Shown: positions 36,735 to 46,142, numbered from the stretch's first letter. The stretch is DNA of 64,000 nucleotides from PALSA-350 sp963794165 (GCA_963794165.1 CAWCCT010000012.1:930001-994000), one strand, 5' to 3'. Numbers and translations are program-made. The notes: generated by a model from the sequence alone, not told the origin.

Positions 36735-37766
36735 TTAACGCCCTGTTGTGATAAGCGACCCATTCTCCCTTGCGCTCGCCGGTCCCGGCATCGTATCGGC
36801 TCGCGAAACAGGTATTAAGTCACCCTCCTGGGCGGGCGTAGGAATATTGCTGATCGCTGCTTCTTTATCCTTTTCCGTTCTCGGTTGTTCCTGGCCCAGT
36901 CCCATGGTCAAGGCTGTCAATCCGGCAAGACCACCTAGTTGCATTGATTCCACAGCGGTGCTGGGGACGATGACAATGGTGGAGTTCGCCTTAAGGCCTT
37001 CGTACAACATGTTCATGGCCCTCAAATGTAGGGCGACCGGGTTGTTCATATAGGTTTTGGCTGCTTCGCCAAATTTCTCAGCGACCTGACGCTCCGAATC
37101 TCCCAGAATCACGCGAGCCTGCCGCTCTCTTTCCGCTTGGGCCTGCATTGACATTGCATCTTCCAGGGAAGCGGGGATCAATACATCCTTGACCTCAACC
37201 GAAATTACGTTGATGCCCCAAGGTTCTGTGCGCTCGTCAATAATTTTCCGCAGAACGTCGCTGATCTTGTCTCTGCCCTCGAGCATGTCCGAAAGCATGG
37301 TCTTGCCGATGACGTCGCGCAAAGCTGTTTGGGAGGCCCAGCTGATCGCACTCTGGTAGTCAGCTACATCCAGAGCCGCCTTCTTGGGATCCACAATCTT
37401 CCAGAACAGTACTGCATCTACATCTACAGGCACCGTGTCTTTCGTTAAAGTTTTTTCTGCTTTGAAGGAGCTTGTGAGGACTCGAGTGTCAATCCAATAA
37501 GGAATACTATCAACCACGGGAATGATCAGGAACAATCCGGGCCCCTGAAGAGAACGGAACTTACCCAGGCGCAACACAACTGCCCGACTCCACTGATCCG
37601 CAACCTGAATTCCGGAAGAAATGAAAATGGCAAGAATGAGGGCGCATCCCATGACGACTAGAGCTTCTATGCCAGCTGAAACTCGATAAGTGGCATAAGC
37701 CAAGACAGCGCCAACACCCAGGATTAGGATAAATATCAAAGCAGCAAAGGAACCGTTCCTTTTCAT
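36735..37766 (-). CDS. SPFH/band 7 (stomatin, slipin-like) membrane protein
   Basis: This 343-residue protein has two N-terminal membrane segments (about 5-50), then a band 7 domain starting QVADQWSRAVVLRLGKFRSLQGPGLF (split here near 55-80). The family block DVDAVLFWKIVDPKKA and the DKISDVLRKIIDERTEPWGI region follow, then a coiled-coil with AQAERERQARVILGDSERQ. The end is Glu/Pro rich. The ATG at 37766 has GAGGTG ahead. Such proteins scaffold membrane domains and guard membranes under stress. Often a NfeD partner is adjacent, but none is seen here. Confidence 0.88.
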   Translation of the reverse strand: MKRNGSFAALIFILILGVGAVLAYATYRVSAGIEALVVMGCALILAIFISSGIQVADQWSRAVVLRLGKFRSLQGPGLFLIIPVVDSIPYWIDTRVLTSSFKAEKTLTKDTVPVDVDAVLFWKIVDPKKAALDVADYQSAISWASQTALRDVIGKTMLSDMLEGRDKISDVLRKIIDERTEPWGINVISVEVKDVLIPASLEDAMSMQAQAERERQARVILGDSERQVAEKFGEAAKTYMNNPVALHLRAMNMLYEGLKANSTIVIVPSTAVESMQLGGLAGLTALTMGLGQEQPRTEKDKEAAISNIPTPAQEGDLIPVSRADTMPGPASARENGSLITTGR

Positions 37767-37842
37767 TGCAATCACCTCAATGTGGCGCGAGCCGGAGCCC
37801 GAATGCTTCCTCGGCTCCAGCATGGCCACGGTTCATGTGGAT

Positions 37843-38372
37843 TTAGAAGGCGTACACGGGTTCGCTGTGCACGGCATACGAGATGTGGCTCGTTCCCTGG
37901 ATGATGTTTTTCGCGATGGCCACCTCGTCGGATGTATCGTGAACGAGCAGCAAGTACTGGTCGGCCTTCATCGCGGTTTCGTATTTGACCACACTGTCCT
38001 TTGCAATACCGACACCCACCAATGCTGCTCCCAGCGCACTCACGCCGCCGACCACAACAGCTCCCTCAAGTCCGGCTATGATCCACGGGACTAGCGGACC
38101 AGCTACCAAAATCGGCCCGATGCCCGGTATGGCAAACATTGCGGAGCCAAACAGCAAGCCCCAGAAGCCACCCCAGAAGGCTCCAGTTTTCCCCAGTACT
38201 TCATCCGGTCGCCGGCGTTGTAGTAACCGACGACATGTTCATCCGTGTGCATATCCTTCGCTGCGATCGACAGGCTCTTCATGTCGACGCCACCCTCTTG
38301 CAACGCCTTGATGGCCTGCTCGGCCTTCTCATGCGTGTCATAGATAGCCACTACTGAATCAACTTTAGGCAT
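37843..38372 (-). pseudogene. DUF1269-like stress membrane protein, frameshifted
   Basis: Two frames give one protein of about 175 residues. The N-terminal part (VDSVVAIYDTHEKAEQAIKA...GGVDMKSLSIAAKD) is the ferredoxin-like start of the DUF1269/general-stress YflT-like group. The C-terminal part is a Gly-rich hydrophobic hairpin (AMFAIPGIGPILVAGPLV, ALGAALVGVGIAKDSV) and a final ADQYLLLVHDT strand. They are split in a run of four A (minus strand) at 38187-38190; one more A restores the frame through WGKTGAFWGGFWGLLFG. It precedes the SPFH gene on the same strand by about 76 bp and is probably co-transcribed. Confidence 0.7.
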
Positions 38373-38560
38373 TGCTCGCTCCGGTCTTTGTTTTGGTCGT
38401 TTTGAACGGGTGTCAAGCTGGAGGGTCGGCGAAAAGAAAACAGCGTTGGAGCAGTTTGTAGCTTCGCAACCAACCACAGGCTGAGGGAGAATCTATTTCA
38501 ATGTTTCCGCGGAACAAGGTAACCCGCTAATTCAGTCTTCCACCTTGTAAGTTCACGCGC

Positions 38561-38576
38561 TGAGCAATCCGATACA
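38561..38576 (+). promoter_or_regulatory. Possible Crp/Fnr-type operator, weak
   Basis: TGAGCAATCCGATACA has a perfect first half and a weak second half that resembles site 10 (GGTACA). It lies 70 bp before the ketopantoate reductase-like gene. Confidence 0.35.
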
Positions 38577-38645
38577 GCAAAGAGCAATAATCCGGCTAAG
38601 CATTAGAGAGATGTGTTGCGTATTCGGCTGGTATGGAGGTCAACA

Positions 38646-39267
38646 TTGAAAATCGTCATCATCGGTGCAGGCGTTCAAGGAACTGTATTTGCAGTTCGTC
38701 TCGCTCTGGCCGGTCACCACGTGACATTGGTCTCTCGACCGGCCAGAGCTACAGGGCTTCGTCATGCAGGCGCAACCATTCAGAACGCCGAGACCTCACG
38801 GACCTACACGAAGGTGCTACCAGTTCTGGAGAGCCTACCGCCAGATTTTCCTGCGGATATTTGCCTGGTAACTGTCCGCCGCGAGCAGATCAAGACTGTC
38901 CTTCCAGGCCTCGCAGAGGCCATCACAATCCCGCGCGTCGTCTTCTTGGGCAACAACGCCTACTATTTAGACAACCTGCTAAGCGTCCTGGGACGCTCTC
39001 GCACGGTTCTTGCGTTCCCAAGGGATCGCGGGGTACCGCGACGGCGCCATCGTTCGATATGTCGATATTCCCCAGCAACACACCGTCGTGGATGAGCGCG
39101 CACAAGACGTCGCTTCTCTTTTTCGAGGAGCCGGCTTTCGCGTGGATCGAGTGCGAGACATGGAAGCATGGTTACAGCGCCACGCTGTCTTCATTACAGC
39201 GATGGCAGGAGCGCTTTATGAAAACGACTGCGACGCGCGCCTCCTGGCGCAGAATGCCGAAGCCTAG
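38646..39267 (+). pseudogene. Ketopantoate reductase-like, truncated and frameshifted
   Basis: The N-terminal Rossmann part (LKIVIIGAGVQGTVFAVRLA, GHHVTLVSRP) and VVFLGNNAYYLDNL are in one frame. After about 39018 the coding continues in another (GIAGYRDGAIVRYVDIPQQH, MEAWLQRHAVFITAMAGALY). The stop at 39265-39267 falls where ApbA/PanE proteins would have about 100 more residues of helical C-terminal domain. The missing catalytic region and the shift argue that it is non-functional. A convergent gene abuts its end. Confidence 0.65.
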
Positions 39268-40151
39268 GTTACGGTACGAGCTTCCAGGTTATTTCTCGGG
39301 GTCGTCTTTGAAGCTTCTGGCCCGCACTGCGTCAGTTCTCGGTCCGTGCATGTACGAGTTGTGAGCGCAACAGGGTTGTGCATCGCCGCCGAAAGTATGT
39401 GACCATCGCGAGTGTCCATGACAAGTCGAACGTCAAACGTCTCCTTGCCCGTCTCTGCAGTGAATCCGTCATCCTGCTTGGAGACCTGGACGAAGTTGTT
39501 GGGCTTAGCCGACGTTGGCTCTTGCATCCACTTCGCAGGTAGCTGAACATGAAGCGTCGGAGGAGGCACGTGCTGGATCAGTAGTGTTTCGGTATGTTCA
39601 ACCGGGTTTACGGTTTCTACTTTGAGCGAGAAATCAACCACGTCTTGGCCGAGCAAGACACGTTGTCCGTCGGCCCAGGAATTAGGAGTAGTGCGCGATA
39701 CATACGCGGTCTGCCCTGGCCGCACAAGCTTTGCCTGCATGGCCATCAGAAGATCGCTGTAGATGGTCAACGTGTCCGTGATAGGTCCGATCAGGAGAGG
39801 TTGAACGTTAGCCAAGTTCGGCACCCTCATATACGACGCAGGGTCATCCAGAGAAACGGTCTGGCGCAGTGCAAGGCTTGCAGGAGTGAGCGTTTGCTGA
39901 GCGCTGGAAGCGAGGCCCGACCAGCCGATTTCCTCGTACTATCGACCGTTCGTATCGCGCTTCACCACGTCAGTAGCCCGAATGGCGTACTGCCAGCCGT
40001 CGTTATTGCCTGTCATCAGGTAGTGTGAGACCACCCCGTCCGTATATCGGCGCTGGAGGGTTCCCGCTTCTGTCGCGGCCTGCTGCGCGGCGATTGTGGG
40101 CGCTACTTGAACCAAAACCACAGTGAAGACCAGTGGTACCCATCTCAGCAC
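39264..40151 (-). pseudogene. Secreted protein of unknown function with in-frame TAG
   Basis: The frame from the ATG at 40151 gives a signal peptide (WVPLVFTVVLVQVAPTIAAQ) and GVVSHYLMTGNNDGWQYAIRATD. It then meets TAG at 39939-39941 and continues in the same frame with YEEIGWSGLASSAQQTL...ETLLIQHVPPPTLHVQLP to 39264. So one amber codon interrupts an otherwise intact gene of about 294 codons. I do not recognise the family. A point mutation, a sequencing error or readthrough are all possible. An independent start at 39830 would give only the C-terminal 188 residues. Confidence 0.65.
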
Positions 40152-40275
40152 AGCGCCCTCCGAACTAAACCAACACTTTACCAGCCGAGATTATGCGTAG
40201 GTGAGCACGACATACGGAGCGCTGTTGGGCCCGTGCTCGTCGGATGCGTGAAACAAGCGGCCAAGATAGGGATGA

Positions 40276-40788
40276 ATGCGCAGTCGCTTGCTGTTTGGCT
40301 TCCTTACGCTCATGCCTTCTGCTATTCCTATGCTGGATGCATTTATGCAGAGGAACACGCTACTCATCGTAATGGTTGCGGCCGGTTCAGCATTGTGCTG
40401 GTGGCCTGTAATTATTCAGCCCAATCTTGATCTCCCTGTATGGAAAACTCCGCTGATCTTCCTTGCACTGATTACGGCGCTCGCCACCGCTTTGTCGAAT
40501 GAAGGAGCGGGATGGCTTATGAGCGCGTCGATCCTGGGCGTATTTGCTGGGATCTGCTGTGGTTTCAGGCTTTGGCCAAGCGAGAATAATGATCCGTTTA
40601 CTATAGGCTTGGCAACGCTGGTCTCTATCCCTGTTTCCGTGATCGCAGTTGCTTCGGGCGTGGCGCTCCGAGAGTCGAAGATTGCCCAGAAGAACCGCCG
40701 ACTGCTCTGGTGTGCCTTCCTCAGCAGTTTTGCATTTGCGCCGACGGTAGTCGCGCTGACACCTCTGCTCCTCGGCCGCCGCCGATAA
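40276..40788 (+). CDS. Multi-span membrane protein of unknown function
   Basis: The 170-residue protein has about five hydrophobic spans (for example NTLLIVMVAAGSALCWWP near 27 and TPLIFLALITALATALS near 58) and ends with a basic tail (LLLGRRR). No conserved motif was recognised. The ribosome site (TAGGGATGA) is weak. It stands alone. Confidence 0.6.
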   Translation: MRSRLLFGFLTLMPSAIPMLDAFMQRNTLLIVMVAAGSALCWWPVIIQPNLDLPVWKTPLIFLALITALATALSNEGAGWLMSASILGVFAGICCGFRLWPSENNDPFTIGLATLVSIPVSVIAVASGVALRESKIAQKNRRLLWCAFLSSFAFAPTVVALTPLLLGRRR

Positions 40789-41390
40789 GAAGTTTGCATC
40801 TCCCAAAAAACGTTAGGACTCTATCGTGACTGCCCCGAGCGGAAAAGCGGCTAGCCCGAGCATCTCTGGTGGGCAGTTTCGATAGAGCCGTTTCAAGTGG
40901 GTCGCTCGCGTTTGCGGCGGATGCGGTTTGCTATGGGAATTCAATCGTACTTTTGCTGTTTGACCGCTTCACGACCGCCTGGGAACGGTATCGCTGAGAG
41001 AAGTAGCAGGTCACAATACCTCCATTATGCTCCAGGAATGAAGGTTCTACGCATAAGAAAATGCCTGATTGTCGGCACGCGCAGCGTCCGCCGCGCGAGC
41101 GGCTTACTTGAAACGGGATTATCGGTAAGCTGCCTGTCGAATTGGCCTCTTTCGGAGGAAGTTCCGTCTCGCGTGGTTGTCCCAAAATCATTACCTTCTG
41201 GAACGCTAGTCGCACCATTCATTCGCATCCAAGAATGAGCTGCTTGCGAGATCACTCGCGTCGACCTTTCTGGAACATTCTTGCGCGAAATTCAGAGCAG
41301 ATGAAGAATAGCCTTTCAGGCGTTGCGGATGGACTAGAAGCCGAGCAGGATGACCAAGTGCCAGATAAGCACAGATTCGATTGATCTGAA
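40789..41390. other. Intergenic, no gene supported
   Basis: Several short frames exist on both strands but none shows a family match, ribosome site or protein-like composition. The end of the stretch (41281-41385) has a hydrophilic frame that could be the tail of a lost gene. Confidence 0.35.
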
Positions 41391-41774
41391 ATGAGAAAAT
41401 TTCCGGCTGTCTTAGGATCAGCTGTTTTCTTGGTCATCGCCCGAGGAGTTGTTGCTGGGCTGGTTCCCTGGTTGATCTCGGGTTGGCATGAGCAGCCACC
41501 TCTCGTCGCGGTTCCGGCAAGTCGGCCTATTGGCATGATTCTCATCGCGCTCGCCATTCCGGCGCTGCTCGATTCATTCGTTCGCTTTGCGATCGAGGGC
41601 TTAGGAACTCCGGCGCCAGCCTTTCCCACGCGGACTCTCGTTTTACGCGGCTTTTTTCGCTTTGTCCGAAATCCGATGTACGTCGCGGTCGTCCTGATCG
41701 TCCTTGGCCAAGGTTTACTTCTAGGAGACGTGCGCCTTATGGCTCTGGTGCAAACACGAGAGCGAGTTGGATAG
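41391..41774 (+). pseudogene. Isoprenylcysteine methyltransferase-family (ICMT/PEMT) gene cut by IS element
   Basis: Residues 1-117 form hydrophobic spans and the start of the methyltransferase core (FAIEGLGTPAPAFPTRTLVL, RGFFRFVRNPMYVAVVLIVL). The GLGTPAP and RNPMY motifs are typical. The frame then enters the IS element at 41741 and ends 11 codons later with foreign residues. The C-terminal catalytic half (Ex-rich region) is absent on the other side of the element. Confidence 0.8.
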
Positions 41775-42580
41775 TAGCGATCTAGGAGCCAATTTCCACT
41801 TATGCAGCAAGCACGGCATTCCAGATTGCAGGCGCAGCTTGGCCTCTGCGCCGTAGCCGACTCAGCGCGAACTGGCGTTTGTGGATGCGGCGAAGAAGTT
41901 CGACGCCAGCGATCGCGTTGGCGGCGGATGCAAAGCTCTTGAAGCCGAGCATGGGACGGGTTCTGGACTTGATCCCACGATGATCCTGCTCGATCAGGTT
42001 GTTCAGATACTTGGAAGACCGTAACTTCATGCGCTTGGGCAGCAGCCCGTCATCTCGCATCTCACGGACCGCTCGATGCGACGCGGCATAGCCATCGAGG
42101 GTGATGGTGTGCGGCGGCCGCCCTTCATGCCTGATCGCCTTCTTGAAGAAGGCCTTGGCTGCGGCCACATCGCGTGTCCTGCTCAGCCTGAAGTCGATGG
42201 TCTGCCCGGCTTTATCCACGGCTCGGTAGAGGTAGACCCATTGGCCGCGTACCTTGATATAGGTCTCATCGACTCGCCACGAGCGACCACAGGATCTTCC
42301 AAAGCGGTTCCAGCGCTTGACGAACTCTGAGGCATACCTCCGAACCCAGCGCATGATGGTCGTGTGGGCAAGACTCAGCCCGCGCTCAGCCATCATCTCG
42401 ACCAGGTCCCGGAAGCTGAGCTTGTAGCGCAGGTACCAGCGGACGCACAGGATGATCACCTCGCGGTCAAAGTGCCGCCCTGCAAACAACTCTTCGATGC
42501 TGCTCAGCTTGCTCATCGCTGGTCCTCAACTCTCGAAAGACCAATGTACCCGACCGAACTCCGCTATTTGCACCAGAGCC
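41741..42580 (-). mobile_element. IS6-family insertion sequence, 840 bp
   Basis: The ends are perfect 14-bp inverted repeats: GGCTCTGGTGCAAA at 41741-41754 and its complement at 42567-42580. One transposase gene lies between. The flanking 8 bases differ (CGCCTTAT and CAGAAGCT), so there is no target duplication. The left flank is a broken methyltransferase gene and the right flank a broken antirestriction gene, which suggests a deletion or fusion next to the element, as IS6 transposition often causes. Confidence 0.9.
41800..42516 (-). CDS. IS6-family transposase
   Basis: The 238-residue DDE transposase has the N-terminal FAGRHFDREVIILCVRWYLR, the HTH part, then the catalytic residues: Asp in SWRVDETYIKVRG (near 84), Asp in TITLDGYAASHRAV (near 143), and Glu in NNLIEQDHRGIKSRTRPM (near 177). 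Length and motifs are complete, so it is probably active. It resembles copies from alphaproteobacteria, by my recollection. Confidence 0.94.
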   Translation of the reverse strand: MSKLSSIEELFAGRHFDREVIILCVRWYLRYKLSFRDLVEMMAERGLSLAHTTIMRWVRRYASEFVKRWNRFGRSCGRSWRVDETYIKVRGQWVYLYRAVDKAGQTIDFRLSRTRDVAAAKAFFKKAIRHEGRPPHTITLDGYAASHRAVREMRDDGLLPKRMKLRSSKYLNNLIEQDHRGIKSRTRPMLGFKSFASAANAIAGVELLRRIHKRQFALSRLRRRGQAAPAIWNAVLAA

Positions 42581-42920
42581 CAGAAGCTTACTACAGCACG
42601 CTGGCACACGAGACCACGCACTGGACGCGGCATGAAAAGCGGCTCAACCGTGACTTTGGTCGCAAGCGTTTCGGCGATGAGGGTTACGCTGTCGAGGAAC
42701 TCGTGGCCGAGCTGGGCGCGGCTTCCTCTGTGCAGACCTGCGGCTCACGCTAGAACTCCGCGAAGATCACGCAGCCTATATCGCCAATTGGCGGACCGTC
42801 CTCAAGAACGACAAGCGGGCGATCTTTACCGCAGCAGCGAATGCAGAACGCGCCGCTGCCTTCCTGCATGGCCTCCAACCGGGTGCCGAGGCAGCCGATG
42901 ATGACAGGGTCGCAGCATAG
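42581..42920 (+). pseudogene. ArdC-like antirestriction protein, C-terminal remnant
   Basis: The piece begins exactly at the IS end with EAYYSTLAHETTHWTRHEKR, the HExxH zinc-site region of ArdC/DUF1738 proteins, and FGDEGYAVEELVAELGAA. A one-base shift near 42718 moves the rest (FLCADLRLTLELREDHAAYI, LKNDKRAIFTAAANAERAAA) into another frame, ending at 42920. The N-terminal DNA-binding half is gone. ArdC genes live mainly on plasmids and conjugative elements, so this is transferred DNA. Confidence 0.8.
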
Positions 42921-43451
42921 GTGGCCCGGTCAACGATCTCGCAAGCTCTTGGCCATCATTTCGCCGTGAACGTGCCGGAATCCCTGGTTTCCCCATCCGA
43001 GATCGCGACCGCAATCTATGACTCCGGCCATGTCCGCGACAGAGGAACCGCGAACCGCCTCGAACGGCCAGTCCGTGCTCATGGTGCTGGGGGGCGCCGT
43101 TGTGCCGTCTCCTCGGCACAAAGTGGGCCGCCTCTATCTGAGCTAAAAGTAGATCCAGAAGCAGACCGGTTTTTGCGTGCAGACAATTTCCGTGTCGCTA
43201 AAGCGGCTTGAGCGTGCAAGACGGCACAACCCGCGTCGGCCCATGACTCCGTATCGCCAAGGAAAACCTTCTTGGGCTGCTCTTCCGCTAAGCAGTGAAT
43301 GCTCCAGCCGTCCCGACGCATGAAATTGACAAGGATGCGCATCGGGGAAGGGTATAAGTTTCGGCAGGATGGGTCGAACCGCAATACTGATCTGTTGAGG
43401 AGTTGATTTTCCTGGCGCGAAGAAAAGCCGCTCCAACTTGGGCCACTTGCA
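42921..43451. other. Unassigned flank of the transferred DNA
   Basis: Only short fragments without families are seen on either strand (for example a frame ending LKVDPEADRFLRADNF at about 43210). They are probably remnants carried in with the ArdC piece, but I cannot name them. Confidence 0.35.
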
Positions 43452-44393
43452 TCACGCAGAAGCGGGTAGATCTCCCCGCGAGTCTTGCTGCGGATTTCGT
43501 TTACGCAGACGGAGGTATGCCCTCGCAAACTCGTTCACCAGTCGTGAATTGTTGTCTGACCGCAGGATGAGAAATGTCTGCAGAAGGAGCTCATCGTGCA
43601 TCATCGGGCGGAAGACGACTCCCTCATGCTGCGTGAGCCGAGCGGTAGACTGAGATAAAAATGCAATACAGCCGTGATCGACTACAAGCGGAAGCGCCTC
43701 CTGTACCGACATGATGTGTTGCAACTCTGGACTATGCACTCGATGTGTCCGGGCTAAGTCCATGAGGCGTTCGTAAACTTTCGGATGGGCCCGGCGAGCG
43801 AAAATGGCCCAACAATCGTTATCCAGATCCAGAACGCTTACCTGCTCCTTGATGGCTGCCCGGTGATCGTCCCGTAGTGCGACGTGGAGGCGCGTTCCCT
43901 GGATTGGCATTCTCAGAAGTCCTGGGATGTCAGGCGGGTCTGTCACAATTGCGAGATCGAGTTCTGCGTTCGAGACCGACTGAACGAGGTCAAAGGCGAA
44001 GGCACTTTCCAACTGAATCCTGAGCGTTGAGTAAAGAGGAAGATGAACGGCGAAGAGCGATTCAACGAGCACCGGATTTGTATACGGAGAACGGCCGACA
44101 ATCAACACCCGCTCTGAACCGCTATCGGCAGCTCGTGCCAGTTGGATCGCGCGCTCGGCATGCTGTAATGCAGAACGCGCCTCGGCCACAAACACGTTTC
44201 CTGCGTCCGTTAATGCAACCTTCTTGTGATCGCGCCTGAACAGAGAAATTCCGAGCATCTGTTCAAGCTCAGCTATTTGTCGGCTGAGGGCGGGTTGAGT
44301 GATGTGGAGGCGGGCCGCGGCGCGCGTATAGCTGAGGTCTTCCGTCAGCGCGACAGCGGCTTTCAAATAGCGTATTTCGGGTGTTGCAAGCAT
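43452..44393 (-). CDS. LysR-family transcription regulator
   Basis: The 313-residue protein has the N-terminal HTH (LSYTRAAARLHITQPALSRQ, about 20-39; LEQMLGISLFRRDHKKVALT, about 43-62), a linker helix and a periplasmic-binding-like effector domain from about 90. The ATG at 44393 fits other LysR starts better than the TTG at 44408. No divergent metabolic gene lies upstream, so its target cannot be inferred. It borders the integrase region. Confidence 0.88.
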   Translation of the reverse strand: MLATPEIRYLKAAVALTEDLSYTRAAARLHITQPALSRQIAELEQMLGISLFRRDHKKVALTDAGNVFVAEARSALQHAERAIQLARAADSGSERVLIVGRSPYTNPVLVESLFAVHLPLYSTLRIQLESAFAFDLVQSVSNAELDLAIVTDPPDIPGLLRMPIQGTRLHVALRDDHRAAIKEQVSVLDLDNDCWAIFARRAHPKVYERLMDLARTHRVHSPELQHIMSVQEALPLVVDHGCIAFLSQSTARLTQHEGVVFRPMMHDELLLQTFLILRSDNNSRLVNEFARAYLRLRKRNPQQDSRGDLPASA

Positions 44394-44818
44394 AGGGCCC
44401 TTGCGCAACTTTTCACGAATCAGGTCTGAATCGGCATTTTAGAAGCACTAAAACATGCCAATTAAGCTCTACAACTTCTGGAGATGTATATGGCGATGGC
44501 GACGGCACCAGTTTTTTCGAAAATTAATGTATTTCGTCTTACGAAGGTAACGCCAAGAGAGGAATGGGAAGTCCGCTCGATCGGCTTCGGGAACTTGCTT
44601 CGCCCGTCGTTGTCGCCCTAAGTTATGAGCGGAGGGAATAACAGACATCCGAGAATTTATTGGACGAAACTGTGGAAAAGAAGCATGTTCATTCATGGGC
44701 TCTTCGAGCAACTCGATCCGTTCAGTGACGGATCTGGCCAGTGCCTTGTCCGGATCCGTCCGCCCCAAGGAAGAACCCTCCATGGAAGGCATTGCAGAGG
44801 CGAGGGTATGAGGACTAT
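44394..44818. other. Intergenic between LysR and excisionase genes
   Basis: Contains the LysR promoter region and short frames without support. No operator copies and no duplicate of the tRNA-Cys end were found here by eye. Confidence 0.35.
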
Positions 44819-44995
44819 ATGGAGAAAGAAAATCCAGGAAAGGTATTGAAGCTGAAACAGGCCGCCGCCGTCTTGCAATGCCATCCGAAGACATTGCGGT
44901 TGATGGCCCAGGCGGGGAAGATTCCCGCCCGGCGCGTTGGAAAATTATGGCGTTTCTCGGCAGACCGCTTGCGCGAGTGGATCGAAGCTAGTTAG
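44819..44995 (+). CDS. Excisionase-like HTH protein
   Basis: The product has 58 residues from the ATG at 44819 (GAGG 6 bases ahead). It matches the excisionase/MerR-type small HTH: KVLKLKQAAAVLQCHPKTLR, then AGKIPARRVGKLWRFSADRL, with the final EWIEAS. These proteins bend DNA to help the integrase cut its element out. The integrase gene lies 31 bp beyond its end on the opposite strand. Confidence 0.8.
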   Translation: MEKENPGKVLKLKQAAAVLQCHPKTLRLMAQAGKIPARRVGKLWRFSADRLREWIEAS

Positions 44996-45026
44996 CCGCC
45001 TCTGTTTATGTAACCGCTGTGGTGTC

Positions 45027-46142
45027 TTAAGGCAGTAACATCTCCACTACTTTGCGATTTCCTTCGCGTTTCTCAGGGGAAAGCGCTCTTCCGTACACAT
45101 TGAACGTAGTGGCGATGGCAGAGTGCCGCATTAGGTCCTTGGTCACCCCCGGCGCGACACCGGCTGAGTCGAGCCATGATCGGTACGAATGCCGCAATGA
45201 ATGGAAGCCGAGTCCTTCGATCCCCAGCGCCTCTCCGGCAGGCCGAATCCAACGCTGTTGCAGGCTTGGCGACATGTATGGCATTCCGGTATAGGGGTTG
45301 GCAAAAAGCCACTCAAACTCAGACTTGCGCTTCCAGTCCTGCAGCAACGCTGTCAATGTGGGATGTAAGGGCAGCTTGGCCTTCGAGGGTGCGTTCTTGG
45401 TGTCATCGATAGCCCCGCGGTAGGCGCTGCGGCGAATCGTAACTGTCTCATGTTCCCAATCGATATCAGACCACTGCAACCCAAGCGCCTCGCTCACGCG
45501 TAACCCAAGACAGGCCGAGGTCATGGCGATCATGTTGACATGCCCGGGAAGTTTTGGCGCGATCTCCCGGAATTGCTGCGGAGTCAGAACCACCGCCTCC
45601 TTGACGCGCTTCGTCACGTTCTTGATCTTGACGATGTCGATAGGATTTCGCCGTTCGAGTGGCAGATACTCCCAGAGCGTCGCCAAGTCGAAGAGCTTGT
45701 GCATCAAGCTGCGGAGGTGGCCCTTTGTAATGGGCGCAAGATTGAGCGATTGGAACCAGGCATGAATCTCACCGGGCCGAATCTCCGAGATCATGCGGCT
45801 GCCCCACTTCGGTCGCAAATGGGTATTGATGATGGAGGTGTAACCGCCCTTGGTGGCGTGTCGTGCGGGCATCTCTTCGGCGATGTAGCGTTCAAGGAGG
45901 GCGTTGAAGGACACATCGTTAGCGCGGCTATACTCCGTGCCTTCGTTCAACCGGAGGAGTTGAGCTTCGACCTTCTGCCGGACGGACTTTGCGGTCTTGT
46001 AGAGACCTCCGTCGAAGTATTGGCTCTTCGGTGTCCGCTTGCCGCCGGTTTCAACGTAATAACGGAACTCCCAAGCAAAACCCTTGGCTCGTTTAACGCG
46101 GCGAATCGACCCATGTTGATAGCGCTCGCGATGGATTTTCAT
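45027..46142 (-). CDS. Tyrosine recombinase/integrase
   Basis: The 371-residue protein has an N-terminal arm domain, a SAM-like core (about 70-160) and the catalytic domain. The first Arg is in TSACLGLRVSEALGLQWSDI (near 217). The HxxR motif is in LGFHSLRHSYRSWL (near 316), the second His in MRHSAIATT, and the Tyr nucleophile in FNVYGRALSPEKR (near 350). All catalytic residues are present. Its start lies about 100 bp from the 3' end of tRNA-Cys, the usual attachment site for such elements. Confidence 0.93.
   Translation of the reverse strand: MKIHRERYQHGSIRRVKRAKGFAWEFRYYVETGGKRTPKSQYFDGGLYKTAKSVRQKVEAQLLRLNEGTEYSRANDVSFNALLERYIAEEMPARHATKGGYTSIINTHLRPKWGSRMISEIRPGEIHAWFQSLNLAPITKGHLRSLMHKLFDLATLWEYLPLERRNPIDIVKIKNVTKRVKEAVVLTPQQFREIAPKLPGHVNMIAMTSACLGLRVSEALGLQWSDIDWEHETVTIRRSAYRGAIDDTKNAPSKAKLPLHPTLTALLQDWKRKSEFEWLFANPYTGMPYMSPSLQQRWIRPAGEALGIEGLGFHSLRHSYRSWLDSAGVAPGVTKDLMRHSAIATTFNVYGRALSPEKREGNRKVVEMLLP

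Noticed and set aside
39264..39830. A separate 188-residue gene starting at 39830
   Set aside because: The same frame continues upstream across a single TAG to a signal peptide, so this is the end of a longer interrupted gene.
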